A DNA stretch of 64,000 nt from the NCBI RefSeq assembly GCF_005886875.1, contig NZ_PNBY01000062.1, positions 1-64,000 of the forward strand, read 5' to 3'. A program made the translations under genes and the position numbers. The notes below the pieces were generated by a model. The model made no database searches and was not told the origin of the DNA. It saw only the letters and a program-made list of their open reading frames with translations. The stretch comes from Pseudoalteromonas aurantia (GTDB taxonomy: Bacteria > Pseudomonadota > Gammaproteobacteria > Enterobacterales > Alteromonadaceae). This document shows, one piece after another, positions 28,340-38,039 of this stretch. How positions within the stretch are numbered: the stretch's first letter is position 1; the number at the start of each line of letters is the position of its first letter.

Positions 28340-29737
28340 TCAATTTATCTCTTTGGACTGTGTTTTAGACACGAGCTGTGTGATCTGCGATGAAATTTCT
28401 CCATCATTTAGTTGTGTTTGAATTACTTGCCCTTCTTGTAATTGAGAAATCGATTTTATGACTTTGTTGTTCGTTTTTGTGATGCTGTAACCACGCGCTA
28501 ATACACTCAATGGGCTCACACTATTTAACGTTGCAGCCAAGAACGCTAATTTATTTTGACGGGCTTCAGCGTGTTGTTTTTGCAGCTGCCTTAATTGCAA
28601 CATTAATTGATTTAGGCCCTGCTTAGCCTGTGTAATACGACCATTAGGGTGCTGGTGGCTTAACTTTTGTTCTAATAACGACATACGACCTTGCAAAAGG
28701 TGATGACGTTGCTCAAAAGCACGTTGTAAACGCAGTGACAGTTCGTCAATACGCTGTGATTGCTGCATTAGTTGGTTCTTAGGATGTTGTAGCCTCAAGC
28801 GTTGTGTGAGGTTTTGAGTACGTTGCTTGGCGTAATTAATCTGGTTATTAGTGGCTTTTTTAAGTTGTTGCTTAGTATTAGCGATTAAGTCAATTAAGAC
28901 ATCTTGTTCTGAACTAACGAGTTCAGCCGCCGCAGATGGTGTTGCCGCTCTTAAGTCGGCAGTATAGTCTGATATAGTCGTATCTATTTCATGGCCTACT
29001 GCACTAATTATAGGTAAGTTGCTGGCAAAAATAGCGCGTGCGAGTAATTCTTCATTGAAACACCATAGGTCTTCAAGTGAACCTCCACCTCGACCAATAA
29101 TTAACACATCTACTTCGTTACGCTTGTTAGCCAGCTGTAACTTTTCGATGAGTTGGAAATGCGCGTCTTTGCCTTGCACTTGAGCTGGATAAATAATCAC
29201 TTCAAGTTGAGGCGCACGGCGTTGTAATACGGATAAGATATCTTTTACCGCGGCACCCGTCGCAGAGGTAATGATCCCAACTTTGTTGATGTGTGCTGGC
29301 AAGGATTTCTTATGAGCACTGCCAAAAAGCCCTTCGGCTGCGAGCTTTAGCTTGAGTGCGTCGTATTGCTGTTTAAGTAACCCTTCGCCCGCTGCTTCCA
29401 TGTGTTCTACGATGACTTGATAATCACCCCTTGGTTCATAGACAGAGATGCGAGCTCGCAGTGTGACCTGTGCGCCATTCACCGGGCGGTAGCTACAATT
29501 GCGATTATTTCCCCGCCACATTGCAGCTTTTACTTGGGCTTTTTCATCTTTAAGTGAAAAGTACCAATGACCAGACGCAGGCGCAACAAAATTTGAAATT
29601 TCACCAGTTAACTGAATTTGGGCGAAACCTTGCTCTAAAATAGCTCGGATCTCTTTGTTTAATCTAGAAACTGTATAAATATGTTGGGGTATAGTACTGC
29701 GTGATTGATAGCTCAATTTAGTCTCTCCAAGTGCCAT
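28340..29737 (-). CDS. xseA: Exodeoxyribonuclease VII large subunit
   Basis: About 465 residues, starting at MALGETKLSYQS; an ATG 18 nt upstream is less likely. The N-terminal OB domain (IQLTGEISNFVAPASGHWYFSLKD) is followed by the catalytic region (GIITSATGAAVKDI, IIGRGGGSLEDLW, SAVGHEIDTTISDYTADLRAATPSAAAE) and a long glutamine-rich coiled coil. With XseB it degrades single-stranded DNA. It is divergent from guaB with about 110 nt between. Confidence 0.95.
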   Translation of the reverse strand: MALGETKLSYQSRSTIPQHIYTVSRLNKEIRAILEQGFAQIQLTGEISNFVAPASGHWYFSLKDEKAQVKAAMWRGNNRNCSYRPVNGAQVTLRARISVYEPRGDYQVIVEHMEAAGEGLLKQQYDALKLKLAAEGLFGSAHKKSLPAHINKVGIITSATGAAVKDILSVLQRRAPQLEVIIYPAQVQGKDAHFQLIEKLQLANKRNEVDVLIIGRGGGSLEDLWCFNEELLARAIFASNLPIISAVGHEIDTTISDYTADLRAATPSAAAELVSSEQDVLIDLIANTKQQLKKATNNQINYAKQRTQNLTQRLRLQHPKNQLMQQSQRIDELSLRLQRAFEQRHHLLQGRMSLLEQKLSHQHPNGRITQAKQGLNQLMLQLRQLQKQHAEARQNKLAFLAATLNSVSPLSVLARGYSITKTNNKVIKSISQLQEGQVIQTQLNDGEISSQITQLVSKTQSKEIN

Positions 29738-29850
29738 TGCGATGTACTTTATCACATTTTTTGATAATATTTATTTACTCGCATGGGGAACGCTGATAAA
29801 ATTTGCACGCAATTCCTTATACTCAGTTCCACGTGAGAGAAACCGCAAAC

Positions 29851-31320
29851 ATGCTAAGAATTGCCAAAGAAGCCTTAACCTTTGATGATGTGCTATTAGT
29901 TCCAGCACACTCCACTGTTTTACCTCATACTGCAAATCTATCGACGCGTTTAACGCGTGGTATTGAATTGAACTTACCCCTTGTATCAGCCTCTATGGAT
30001 ACTGTTACTGAAGCGCGTTTAGCGATTGCGTTAGCGCAAGAAGGCGGGATTGGTTTTATTCATAAGAATATGACGATTGAAGAGCAAGCTCGCAATGTAC
30101 GTAAAGTTAAAACGTATGAAGCGGGGATTGTTTCTTTCCCTGTTACTGTGACTGCAAATTTAACTATTGAAGATGCACTGGTACTTGCTGAAGAAAAAGG
30201 CTTCTCAGGTTTTCCTGTTACGGGTGCCGATAATCAGCTTGAAGGAATTGTGACGAGTCGTGATATGCGTTTCGAAACAAAACTAGACCAGCCTGTTTCA
30301 ACCGTAATGACAAAAAAAGACAAGTTAGTGACGGTGAAAGAAGGCGCGTGTCGTGAAGAGATCCTTGGCTTAATGCATGAGCACCGAATCGAAAAGATTT
30401 TGGTTGTTGATGATGCATTTAAGCTTAAAGGTATGATCACGGTTAAAGATTATCAAAAAGCCCAAGAAAAGCCCAATGCATGTAAAGATGAGCGTGGCCG
30501 TCTTCGTGTTGGTGCTGCTGTAGGTGTTGGTGCGGGTACTGATGAGCGTATCGCTGCATTGGTTGACGCGGGTGTTGATGTATTACTTATTGATACTTCT
30601 CATGGTCACTCACAAGGTGTACTTGACCGAGTTAAAGAAACGCGTACTGCATTTCCTGATTTACAAATCGTAGCGGGCAATGTTGCAACAGCGGAAGGTG
30701 CGATTGCCCTTGCTGATGCCGGTGTTGACGCGGTTAAAGTGGGTATTGGCCCAGGATCAATTTGTACAACACGTATCGTAACTGGCTGTGGTGTGCCACA
30801 GATCACTGCTATTTCTGATGCAGTTGAAGGTCTTAAAGGTCGCGATATTCCAGTTATTGCTGATGGTGGTATTCGTTTCTCAGGTGATGTTGTTAAAGCA
30901 TTGGTTGCAGGTGCGTCGTGCGTTATGGTGGGGTCAATGCTAGCGGGTACTGAAGAGTCTCCAGGTGAAGTTGAACTGTATCAAGGCCGTTACTACAAAT
31001 CATACCGTGGTATGGGGTCATTAGGTGCTATGAACCAAAAAGAAGGGTCGTCAGACCGTTATTTCCAAAGCTCTAAGCAAGCTGAAAAGTTAGTGCCAGA
31101 AGGGATTGAAGGTCGTGTTGCTTACAAAGGACCTATTGCGACTATTATTCACCAACAAGTTGGTGGGATCCGCAGTGCTATGGGCCTAACAGGCTGTGCT
31201 GATATTTTTGAATTAAATACTAAACCACAGTTTGTGCGTGTTACATCTGCTGGTATGGGTGAGTCGCACGTTCATGACGTGCAGATCACTAAAGAAGCGC
31301 CTAACTATAGAATGGGCTAA
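29851..31320 (+). CDS. guaB: Inosine-5'-monophosphate dehydrogenase
   Basis: About 489 residues, starting at [15 protein letters not shown]. It converts IMP to XMP, the committed step of guanine nucleotide synthesis. The catalytic cysteine is in [11 protein letters not shown]; two CBS domains sit at about residues 95-215. The flap block follows ([13 protein letters not shown]). It is followed by a terminator and then guaA, which may be partly co-transcribed. Confidence 0.97.
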   Translation: MLRIAKEALTFDDVLLVPAHSTVLPHTANLSTRLTRGIELNLPLVSASMDTVTEARLAIALAQEGGIGFIHKNMTIEEQARNVRKVKTYEAGIVSFPVTVTANLTIEDALVLAEEKGFSGFPVTGADNQLEGIVTSRDMRFETKLDQPVSTVMTKKDKLVTVKEGACREEILGLMHEHRIEKILVVDDAFKLKGMITVKDYQKAQEKPNACKDERGRLRVGAAVGVGAGTDERIAALVDAGVDVLLIDTSHGHSQGVLDRVKETRTAFPDLQIVAGNVATAEGAIALADAGVDAVKVGIGPGSICTTRIVTGCGVPQITAISDAVEGLKGRDIPVIADGGIRFSGDVVKALVAGASCVMVGSMLAGTEESPGEVELYQGRYYKSYRGMGSLGAMNQKEGSSDRYFQSSKQAEKLVPEGIEGRVAYKGPIATIIHQQVGGIRSAMGLTGCADIFELNTKPQFVRVTSAGMGESHVHDVQITKEAPNYRMG

Positions 31321-31346
31321 CATACTGAAATTCAGCGTGTTTAAAT

Positions 31347-31376
31347 GGGCTAGCATATGCTAGCCCTTCTTAATTT
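31347..31376 (+). terminator. Palindromic hairpin between guaB and guaA
   Basis: A perfect 20-bp palindrome (GGGCTAGCAT and its complement, 31347-31366) followed by TTCTTAATTTT. It may attenuate read-through into guaA. Confidence 0.7.
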
Positions 31377-31486
31377 TAAGTAAAGTTCGTTTTTGTGCTT
31401 TACTAAATTGATACCAATATAGCGAAGTTAACTCAGAGTAGTTTATTTCGGTTGGTGTGAGTCGTTTCCTAACTACGAGATTATCA

Positions 31487-33061
31487 ATGAGCAAAGACAT
31501 CCATGATTCCCGCATTTTGATTTTAGACTTCGGTTCACAGTACACGCAGCTCATTGCGCGTCGTATTCGTGAAATCGGTGTTTATTGTGAGCTATGGGCT
31601 TGGGACGTGACCGAAGAGCAGATCCGTGAATTTAATCCGCAAGGTATTATTTTATCAGGTGGTCCAGAGTCAACAACTGAAGATAATAGTCCCAGAGCAC
31701 CTGAGTACGTATTTAACGCTGGCGTGCCAGTATTAGGCGTATGTTACGGCATGCAAACAATGGCGATGCAGCTTGGTGGCTTAGTTGAAAGCTCCGACAA
31801 AAAAGAGTTTGGTTATGCCCGTGTTGAGAAAGTGGGTGACTGTAAGTTATTTGATCAAATTCAAGATCACATCGAAGACGGCACTGACTTTTTAGATGTG
31901 TGGATGAGCCACGGCGATAAAGTGATTTCAATTCCTGATACATTTACGACGACAGCGCGCACCGATACGTGCCCTCATGCGGCGATGTCATGGGAAGAAA
32001 AACGCTTCTATGGTGTGCAATTCCACCCAGAAGTGACACACACGCAGCAAGGCTTACGTTTATTAGAGCGTTTTGCGATCGACATTTGTGGCTGTGAGAA
32101 GCTATGGACGCCAGCACAAATTATTGATGATGCGATTGCGCGCATTAAAGAAAAAGTAGGGGATGACGAAGTTATCCTTGGTTTATCTGGCGGTGTTGAT
32201 TCATCAGTTGTTGCGATGCTGATTAACCGTGCTATTGGCGATAAACTTACCTGTGTATTTGTTGATAACGGTTTACTTCGTTTAAACGAAGGTCAACAAG
32301 TCATGAATATGTTTGGTGATAAGTTTGGTTTGAATATCATCAAAGTAGATGCTGAAGCTCAGTTTTTGAAAGACCTTGAAGGGTTATCAGATCCTGAAGA
32401 AAAACGTAAAGCAATTGGGCATACTTTCATTGATATTTTTGACGAAGAGTCGAAGAAGTTAGTGAATGCTAAATGGTTGGCGCAAGGCACTATTTACCCT
32501 GACGTGATTGAATCTGCAGCGTCTGCAACAGGTAAAGCGCATGTCATCAAGTCACATCATAACGTAGGTGGCTTGCCAGATGATATGGAAATGGGGCTTG
32601 TCGAGCCATTACGTGAATTGTTTAAAGATGAAGTACGTAAGATTGGTTTAGAGCTTGGCTTACCTTATGACATGCTTTATCGTCATCCATTCCCAGGGCC
32701 TGGTCTAGGTGTACGTGTACTTGGTGAAATCAAGAAAGAGTACTGTGACTTGCTACGTCGTGCAGATGCTATCTTTATTGAAGAACTGCATAAAGCCGAC
32801 CTTTACCATAAAGTGTCTCAAGCGTTTACGGTATTCCTACCAGTGAAATCAGTAGGGGTTATGGGTGATGCACGTAAGTATGATTGGGTTGTATCATTAC
32901 GCTGTGTAGAAACCATTGATTTCATGACTGCGCGTTGGTCACACTTACCCTACGACTTCTTAGGGTTAGTATCTAACCGGATCATCAATGAAATTGATGG
33001 TATCTCGCGTGTTGTTTACGATATTTCAGGTAAACCACCAGCAACTATCGAGTGGGAATAA
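31487..33061 (+). CDS. guaA: GMP synthase (glutamine-hydrolysing)
   Basis: About 524 residues, starting at [16 protein letters not shown]. The class I glutamine amidotransferase domain comes first, with the nucleophile in GVCYGMQ and His/Glu in [11 protein letters not shown]. The ATP-pyrophosphatase domain has [11 protein letters not shown]. The C-terminal dimerisation domain ends in PPATIEWE, as in other GuaA. It converts XMP to GMP. Confidence 0.97.
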   Translation: MSKDIHDSRILILDFGSQYTQLIARRIREIGVYCELWAWDVTEEQIREFNPQGIILSGGPESTTEDNSPRAPEYVFNAGVPVLGVCYGMQTMAMQLGGLVESSDKKEFGYARVEKVGDCKLFDQIQDHIEDGTDFLDVWMSHGDKVISIPDTFTTTARTDTCPHAAMSWEEKRFYGVQFHPEVTHTQQGLRLLERFAIDICGCEKLWTPAQIIDDAIARIKEKVGDDEVILGLSGGVDSSVVAMLINRAIGDKLTCVFVDNGLLRLNEGQQVMNMFGDKFGLNIIKVDAEAQFLKDLEGLSDPEEKRKAIGHTFIDIFDEESKKLVNAKWLAQGTIYPDVIESAASATGKAHVIKSHHNVGGLPDDMEMGLVEPLRELFKDEVRKIGLELGLPYDMLYRHPFPGPGLGVRVLGEIKKEYCDLLRRADAIFIEELHKADLYHKVSQAFTVFLPVKSVGVMGDARKYDWVVSLRCVETIDFMTARWSHLPYDFLGLVSNRIINEIDGISRVVYDISGKPPATIEWE

Positions 33062-33092
33062 CCACCTATTAGTGACTTAGTTTACTAATATT

Positions 33093-33125
33093 AAAGGCGA
33101 ATATGTTAAATATTCGCCTTTTTGT
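33093..33125 (+). terminator. Rho-independent terminator of guaA
   Basis: AAAGGCGAATAT pairs with ATATTCGCCTTT, followed by a short T-rich stretch (TTTGTTT). Confidence 0.85.
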
Positions 33126-33207
33126 TTATTTAAAAGGCAGTTGAACGGTGTTTTATAAAATAACGCTTTACCTTTTATAAAACATCTCTATAATTCGTCG
33201 TCATTGC

Positions 33208-33284
33208 AGGGGCGTAGTTCCAATTGGTAGAACAGCGGTCTCCAAAACCGATGGTTGCGGGTTCGAGTCCTGCCGCCCCTGCCA
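33208..33284 (+). tRNA. tRNA-Trp (anticodon CCA)
   Basis: A complete 77-nt cloverleaf: acceptor AGGGGCG pairs with CGCCCCT, then discriminator G and an encoded CCA. The anticodon loop is CTCCAAA with CCA at 33242-33244. The T-loop is TTCGAGT. A lone tRNA between guaA and the gene upstream of rimI. Confidence 0.97.
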
Positions 33285-33349
33285 CTTCCTTTTTTACTTC
33301 ATATTTTATATTCTGTGCAATAATTAGTTTTATAAAATCGTAGGTTTTT

Positions 33350-33619
33350 ATGCACCCATTGCATGCCGATATTTTAGATGTCTCCCCTTTGGTATTAAAA
33401 CACACTCATGTTGCGTCAACCTCAGATCAGGCTAATGCATACATTGAGCTAAGCCAGCAAATGGTTATCGATATCGGATTGGTTAATACACAGCTTGATT
33501 TAAATGTTGTGCAACAAGGATATGATGTGGCGATTAATGGCCAAGGGCTAATATTACCTTCAGGACAATTAAATTCAGAGCAGAAACGCCAATTATGGAA
33601 ACTGTTAAGTGAATCCTAA
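33350..33619 (+). CDS. Hypothetical protein upstream of rimI (possible HolD-like)
   Basis: A protein of 89 residues that overlaps the rimI start by 11 nt. No family is clear. Its position matches that of holD (DNA polymerase III psi) before rimI in E. coli, and the C-terminal QLNSEQKRQLWKLL recalls the end of HolD proteins. It is much shorter than E. coli HolD (137) and lacks the N-terminal LGI-x-x-W block, so the link is only a guess from position and one short motif. Confidence 0.6.
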   Translation: MHPLHADILDVSPLVLKHTHVASTSDQANAYIELSQQMVIDIGLVNTQLDLNVVQQGYDVAINGQGLILPSGQLNSEQKRQLWKLLSES

Positions 33620-34076
33620 TATTAAGCACGACATACTTGCTCAGCTACCTGTATGTGAGCTTATGGCAATAGAAACGGCATGCCATGCTTTTCCTTGGAC
33701 ACAAAAAACGATGGAAGGCTGTTTAGCTGGACGATACTTTAATGGTGCATTGTATGTAGGTGAGCAACTTGCGGGTTTTTATGTGGGTGAGCGAGCAGGA
33801 CCCGATAACACCTTAATGGATATTTGTATTGCACCTGAGTTTCAAGGGAATGGGTTAGCGAAAGCCTTGTTACAAGATTTTGTGACGCGTAGTGAGACAA
33901 TGTCTGCTGAAAACTTGTTTTTAGAAGTGAGAGCATCAAATAAAGCCGCTATCGGCTTGTATGAGCAAGCTGGGTTTATTGAGTCTGGTATTCGTAAAAA
34001 CTACTACCCGAGTAGTGACGGCAAAGAAGACGCGATATTAATGGCATTGGCGCTGTGCTTTATGGGCGGCAGTTAA
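33609..34076 (+). CDS. rimI: Ribosomal protein S18-alanine N-acetyltransferase
   Basis: A protein of 155 residues with a GTG start inside the previous gene. GNAT fold with the acetyl-CoA loop APEFQGNGLAKALL, the N-terminal FPWT block characteristic of RimI, and the C-terminal GFIESGIRKNYYPSSDGKEDA with the YY(P) signature. It acetylates the N-terminus of S18 in E. coli. Confidence 0.93.
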   Translation: MNPNIKHDILAQLPVCELMAIETACHAFPWTQKTMEGCLAGRYFNGALYVGEQLAGFYVGERAGPDNTLMDICIAPEFQGNGLAKALLQDFVTRSETMSAENLFLEVRASNKAAIGLYEQAGFIESGIRKNYYPSSDGKEDAILMALALCFMGGS

Positions 34077-34149
34077 TTACGCGAGTTCTACGGGTTATAC
34101 CTACAGCTGCTAATTCATACTTCAAAGCCACTCGGCATTCGATGCGAAG

Positions 34150-36825
34150 TTAGTTCGCAACTTTCAGTGGCTGTTGATTGGTGAGTGTATATTTAATTGC
34201 TTCAGTCAGGTTTAATAACGCATATTGCCACTGGGCTTTATTATTGGTTCGTAGACTCTGCTCTAAATCATCTGCCGCACTATGTACGTTCATAAAGCCA
34301 AAACATCCAGCACTGCCTTTTAAGCTATGAGCGAGCGCCCTGAGAGATTCCCACTCCTGATTATCGTAGTAAGTTTGTAGCTGAATAAGATAGTCAGGCA
34401 GCTTTTTGATATAGTTTTGGCTGATCTGCATAAACTTTTCACTTTGAAGTAAAGAATCCCATTGCGACTGGCTGGCGCCTTCTATCTGTAAATGTTCCAG
34501 TAAGACCGATCCTAACTCTGTTTTATCAATAGGCTTACCTAGGGTTGCATCACACCCTACTGCGAGATAGGTATCAACATCTTGTTTCATAACATTTGCT
34601 GTAAGGGCTATAATAGGTCCATCATAAGCCGCATGACGGAGCATTTCGGTGGCTTCTAAGCCGCCCATTACTGGCATTTGCATATCCATTAATATCAGTT
34701 GGTAATCGTTTACGAGTGCCTTTTCTACAGCTTCAGCACCATTGTTCGCGATATCTGGCGTGATCCCCCATGCTTGTAATAGCAGTGTAACCAAGACTTG
34801 GTTATCAGTGTTATCTTCTGCCAGCAAGATATGCGCATCTAGATGAGTGTTTGCTAACTCTTCAGAAACATTAGTCTCAGGTAGTGCTGTAGATAGCTCA
34901 TAAGCGAGTTTATACTCGCTGTTTTTATAGTTACCAGCGATGCTAATGGTGAATCGGCTTCCAATACCTTGCTCACTATTTACCTCAACATCTCCGCCCA
35001 GCAGTTGTGCCAGGTTTTTTGAAATACATAACCCAAGCCCTGTCCCCCCAAAGCGGCGCGTGGTGGTGCTATCTGCCTGTTCAAAAGGTTTAAATACGCG
35101 GTCTATTTCAGCGTCAGACATACCAATGCCAGTGTCTTCTACAACAAACTGAAATTGCTGTAATGTTTCATTGAACGAGACTTTGATCTTAATGCCACCA
35201 AACTCGGTAAACTTCACTGCATTCGTCGCGATGTTTAATAAAATCTGCTTTAAACGGGTAATATCGCTATTCATGGTCCGTGGAAGCGGGAACTGGTATT
35301 CAACAGCAAATGATAAGAGCTTTTCTTGTGCCATAGGCGCTATGATTGAATTAATATCATCTAGCAGGGGCTGTAGTTTTAATTCATTTTTTTCGACGGC
35401 CAGCTTTTCGGCTTCGATTTTTGATAGGTCTAGAATGTTGTTGATGAGTTCTAATAGGTGCTTTGAATTGCGCAGCACAGTATCTAAGTGGTGGCGCGTA
35501 CCTTGTGCATCAGGGTTGTGCAACAGTTGCTCTGTAAAACCCATGATTGCTGTAAGTGGCGTGCGTATTTCATGGCTCATATTTGCCAAAAAGCGGCTTT
35601 TCAATTCATTGGCTTGCTTTGCTTGCGTGATAGCGATACCCAGTTGCTTATTCATTTCTTCTAGAGCTCGGGTTCGGTTGTCTACCTTTTCTTCTAAGTG
35701 ATGTTTATACTCTTCTAACTCCCCCTGAAAGTCTCTTATTTGCTTAACCATGTGATTGAAGTCATGAAATAACGTGCCTACTTCATCATTACCTTGTGTG
35801 GGGAGATACACGGATAAATCACCATCACCGACTCTATGACTCGCTTCACCCAATAACTCTATCGGGTTTAATAGTAAGTTGCGCACGACGATAAAGATTA
35901 AAATGGGCAATATAATGACTGACAAAATCACAATCAGCGCAGTGATCAGGCTAATGGCTTTACCTGAGTGATATAACAAAGACTTAGGGATTGCTGATAA
36001 ATAATAATAACCGCCACTGAGCTGGACAGCGTAGAGCATCCGCTCGATATTATCTATACTATTGAGGTTAATCGCGTTCAGCGTGCCTTTGTCTGCTACA
36101 TCATGAATTTGCTCTATTTCATCTGGCGATAGGTAGCTACCAAAAAGTTGCTTGTCTGAGCTAAATAAAATCTCACCACCATCGGTCACTAATAAGTTTA
36201 GGGTATTATCGTAGGCAGCTTCAAAAATGCTGGAGTTAATAATAGAAGGGTCAACTTTAACGATGATATAGCCTTGTTGATTAGGTTGTCTAAGTTGTAG
36301 GTTTACCCCATAAATACGTTGCACAAAATATAAGTGCGTTGTGCCTTTTTCCGTAGCAACCATAAACTGTTGCTGTCTTAAATTGTTGTTGATCATTTGA
36401 CTATAAAATGGGTAATTCTGCGGTGCTTTATTTAAATTATTGGCGTGATAGGCCTGGCTTTTACCTGCAGGGTCAACCAAGTTAATACTTAAAATGTCAG
36501 GGTAAGCCTCACTGTAACTGGCAAATACATCAACAAGGGCACTGAGTCGGGACGTACTTGATACTTCATAAAAGCTATTGTGATTCAGAAAGTCCATTAA
36601 TACGGGGGAATTTGATAGTAGCTTTGTCGTAGACTGGTATATTTCAATGTAGTTAAACATTTTTTGCTGTTGTTGTTCAACAAAGCGGCTAACGGTGAGC
36701 TTGGCCTGCTTTTGAGTTGAACTCGTTACATTAGTGAGGGTAAAACCACCAAGAAACAACAAGGGCAATATCACCAAGGGAGTGATATACCATAATAACT
36801 TAATACTCAACTTACTTGTTTTCAT
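34150..36825 (-). CDS. Hybrid sensor histidine kinase with receiver and Hpt domains
   Basis: About 891 residues. The start is put at MKTSKLSIKLLWYITPL, since the earlier ATG adds 15 non-family residues. Order: membrane segment 1 (about 10-34), periplasmic Cache-like sensor, membrane segment 2 (about 290-315), HAMP, coiled coil, HisKA with the H box SHEIRTP, HATPase with GTGLGLCISKN, a receiver with acceptor Asp in LMDMQMP, and Hpt with LAHSLKGSAG. This is the full phosphorelay of the BarA/ArcB class. No response regulator lies nearby, so the output partner must be elsewhere. The 3' end faces rimI. Confidence 0.92.
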   Translation of the reverse strand: MKTSKLSIKLLWYITPLVILPLLFLGGFTLTNVTSSTQKQAKLTVSRFVEQQQQKMFNYIEIYQSTTKLLSNSPVLMDFLNHNSFYEVSSTSRLSALVDVFASYSEAYPDILSINLVDPAGKSQAYHANNLNKAPQNYPFYSQMINNNLRQQQFMVATEKGTTHLYFVQRIYGVNLQLRQPNQQGYIIVKVDPSIINSSIFEAAYDNTLNLLVTDGGEILFSSDKQLFGSYLSPDEIEQIHDVADKGTLNAINLNSIDNIERMLYAVQLSGGYYYLSAIPKSLLYHSGKAISLITALIVILSVIILPILIFIVVRNLLLNPIELLGEASHRVGDGDLSVYLPTQGNDEVGTLFHDFNHMVKQIRDFQGELEEYKHHLEEKVDNRTRALEEMNKQLGIAITQAKQANELKSRFLANMSHEIRTPLTAIMGFTEQLLHNPDAQGTRHHLDTVLRNSKHLLELINNILDLSKIEAEKLAVEKNELKLQPLLDDINSIIAPMAQEKLLSFAVEYQFPLPRTMNSDITRLKQILLNIATNAVKFTEFGGIKIKVSFNETLQQFQFVVEDTGIGMSDAEIDRVFKPFEQADSTTTRRFGGTGLGLCISKNLAQLLGGDVEVNSEQGIGSRFTISIAGNYKNSEYKLAYELSTALPETNVSEELANTHLDAHILLAEDNTDNQVLVTLLLQAWGITPDIANNGAEAVEKALVNDYQLILMDMQMPVMGGLEATEMLRHAAYDGPIIALTANVMKQDVDTYLAVGCDATLGKPIDKTELGSVLLEHLQIEGASQSQWDSLLQSEKFMQISQNYIKKLPDYLIQLQTYYDNQEWESLRALAHSLKGSAGCFGFMNVHSAADDLEQSLRTNNKAQWQYALLNLTEAIKYTLTNQQPLKVAN

Positions 36826-37096
36826 GGTGTTACATAGATATCCATATGATTGATCAGTATCAGAGATCATGATTGGTTTTCGACACTCTAATCCTAAGCC
36901 AATGCAGCATGTTTCACAAGAAAACGCGTTAGAGTAAGGTTAAATTGGTGTCTATTTTATGACGTTTCTATGAGAACAGTGGTATGTATATCAAGAGTAT
37001 TAAATTAATAGCTTGCTATGGTATAACTTAAGCCCGTTATATCATATTGAGATGATAGCGCTTTGAGTTGGGGAAAAGAACTAAAACAGTAAAAGA

Positions 37097-37280
37097 ATGT
37101 GCCCCAGCGGCGCGGATGCTGATATCAGCCCTTGAACCCTAAGGTTCAAGGCGGAACGCAACAGCTTACCGTAGGCTTCTCGGTACATGCCGAGCTTGCA
37201 CAATAGTAAGCAAACTACGTCCCTAAATAAAGTTTATCGGCTCAGGGACTTAATCTGCTGTCCAACGCGCTAGGGAACCT
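37097..37280 (-). ncRNA. ssrS: 6S RNA
   Basis: The minus strand carries blocks shared with E. coli 6S RNA in order: AGTCCCTGAGCCGATA near the 5' end, a central GAGAAGCC, CCTTGAACC and GGGTTCAAGGG hairpin arms, and GC-rich ends that pair with each other (CCCTAGCG with CGCTGGGG). A TATACT -10 box lies at 37285-37290. It binds sigma-70 RNA polymerase and mimics an open promoter. Ends are accurate to about 10 nt. In E. coli it lies between zapA and ygfA near ygfB; neither zapA nor ygfA is here. Confidence 0.9.
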
Positions 37281-37475
37281 AAACAGTATATAAAACATCT
37301 GCAATAGTAGAAACAATAAATATAAAATACTTATTCGTTTGCTGTTAATTTAGGCTGTGTCGCTAGTTTAGTAAACGGTGCGTTTGATTTTTAAGCTAGC
37401 ACATACAATTGCTTGGAGTTGCTATACTTCGAGTGGTAGCATTAACCCACTAAATTGTGAGTGTAAGAAATACTG

Positions 37476-38039
37476 ATGAGCGAATTAAAAGATTATACCC
37501 AAGCCCAATTGGTGCTAGAAAAAAACGACATATATGTAGCCCCTGCTGAAGTACATGGTGCCATCAGTGGTTTATTGGCTTGCGGACTGAAGATAGAGGC
37601 AAAAGAATACTTAGGTTTACTGAGTGATGTGTTCAATGAAGGGCAAAACTTTAGTGAAGAGTTAAAGCAGTTCTTTGCCGATATGTATAAACATGTCATT
37701 GAGCATTTTAATGAAAGTGAATTTCAGTTTGACCTTTTTCTCCCTAGTGAAGATGAGTCATTGCTAGATCAAGCCAATGCACTGGTTGCTTGGGTGTCTG
37801 GTTTTTTACTTGGTTTTGGCTTGAAGCAAAAAGATTATGGCAAGTTGTCGGCTGACGTAAAAGAAGTGATCAGTGACTTCACTGAGATCACTAAGCTTGA
37901 TACGCAGTTTGATGACAGTGAAGAAGATCAGCAAGCTTTACATGAAATTGTCGAGTATATTCGGGTCTCTGCTTTGTTATGTTTTGCAGAGATGGGAAAA
38001 GAACCTGACGCCAGCGTAACTCCAAAGACACTACACTAA
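37476..38039 (+). CDS. ygfB: UPF0149 family protein YgfB
   Basis: A protein of 187 residues in the YgfB/UPF0149 family, with APAEVHGAISGLLACG at the start, WVSGFLLGFGL in the middle and EIVEYIRVSALL near the end. It heads the conserved pepP-ubiH-ubiI series, and its stop codon overlaps the pepP start. In Pseudomonas a homologue affects ampDh3 expression; the role here is unknown. Confidence 0.9.
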   Translation: MSELKDYTQAQLVLEKNDIYVAPAEVHGAISGLLACGLKIEAKEYLGLLSDVFNEGQNFSEELKQFFADMYKHVIEHFNESEFQFDLFLPSEDESLLDQANALVAWVSGFLLGFGLKQKDYGKLSADVKEVISDFTEITKLDTQFDDSEEDQQALHEIVEYIRVSALLCFAEMGKEPDASVTPKTLH

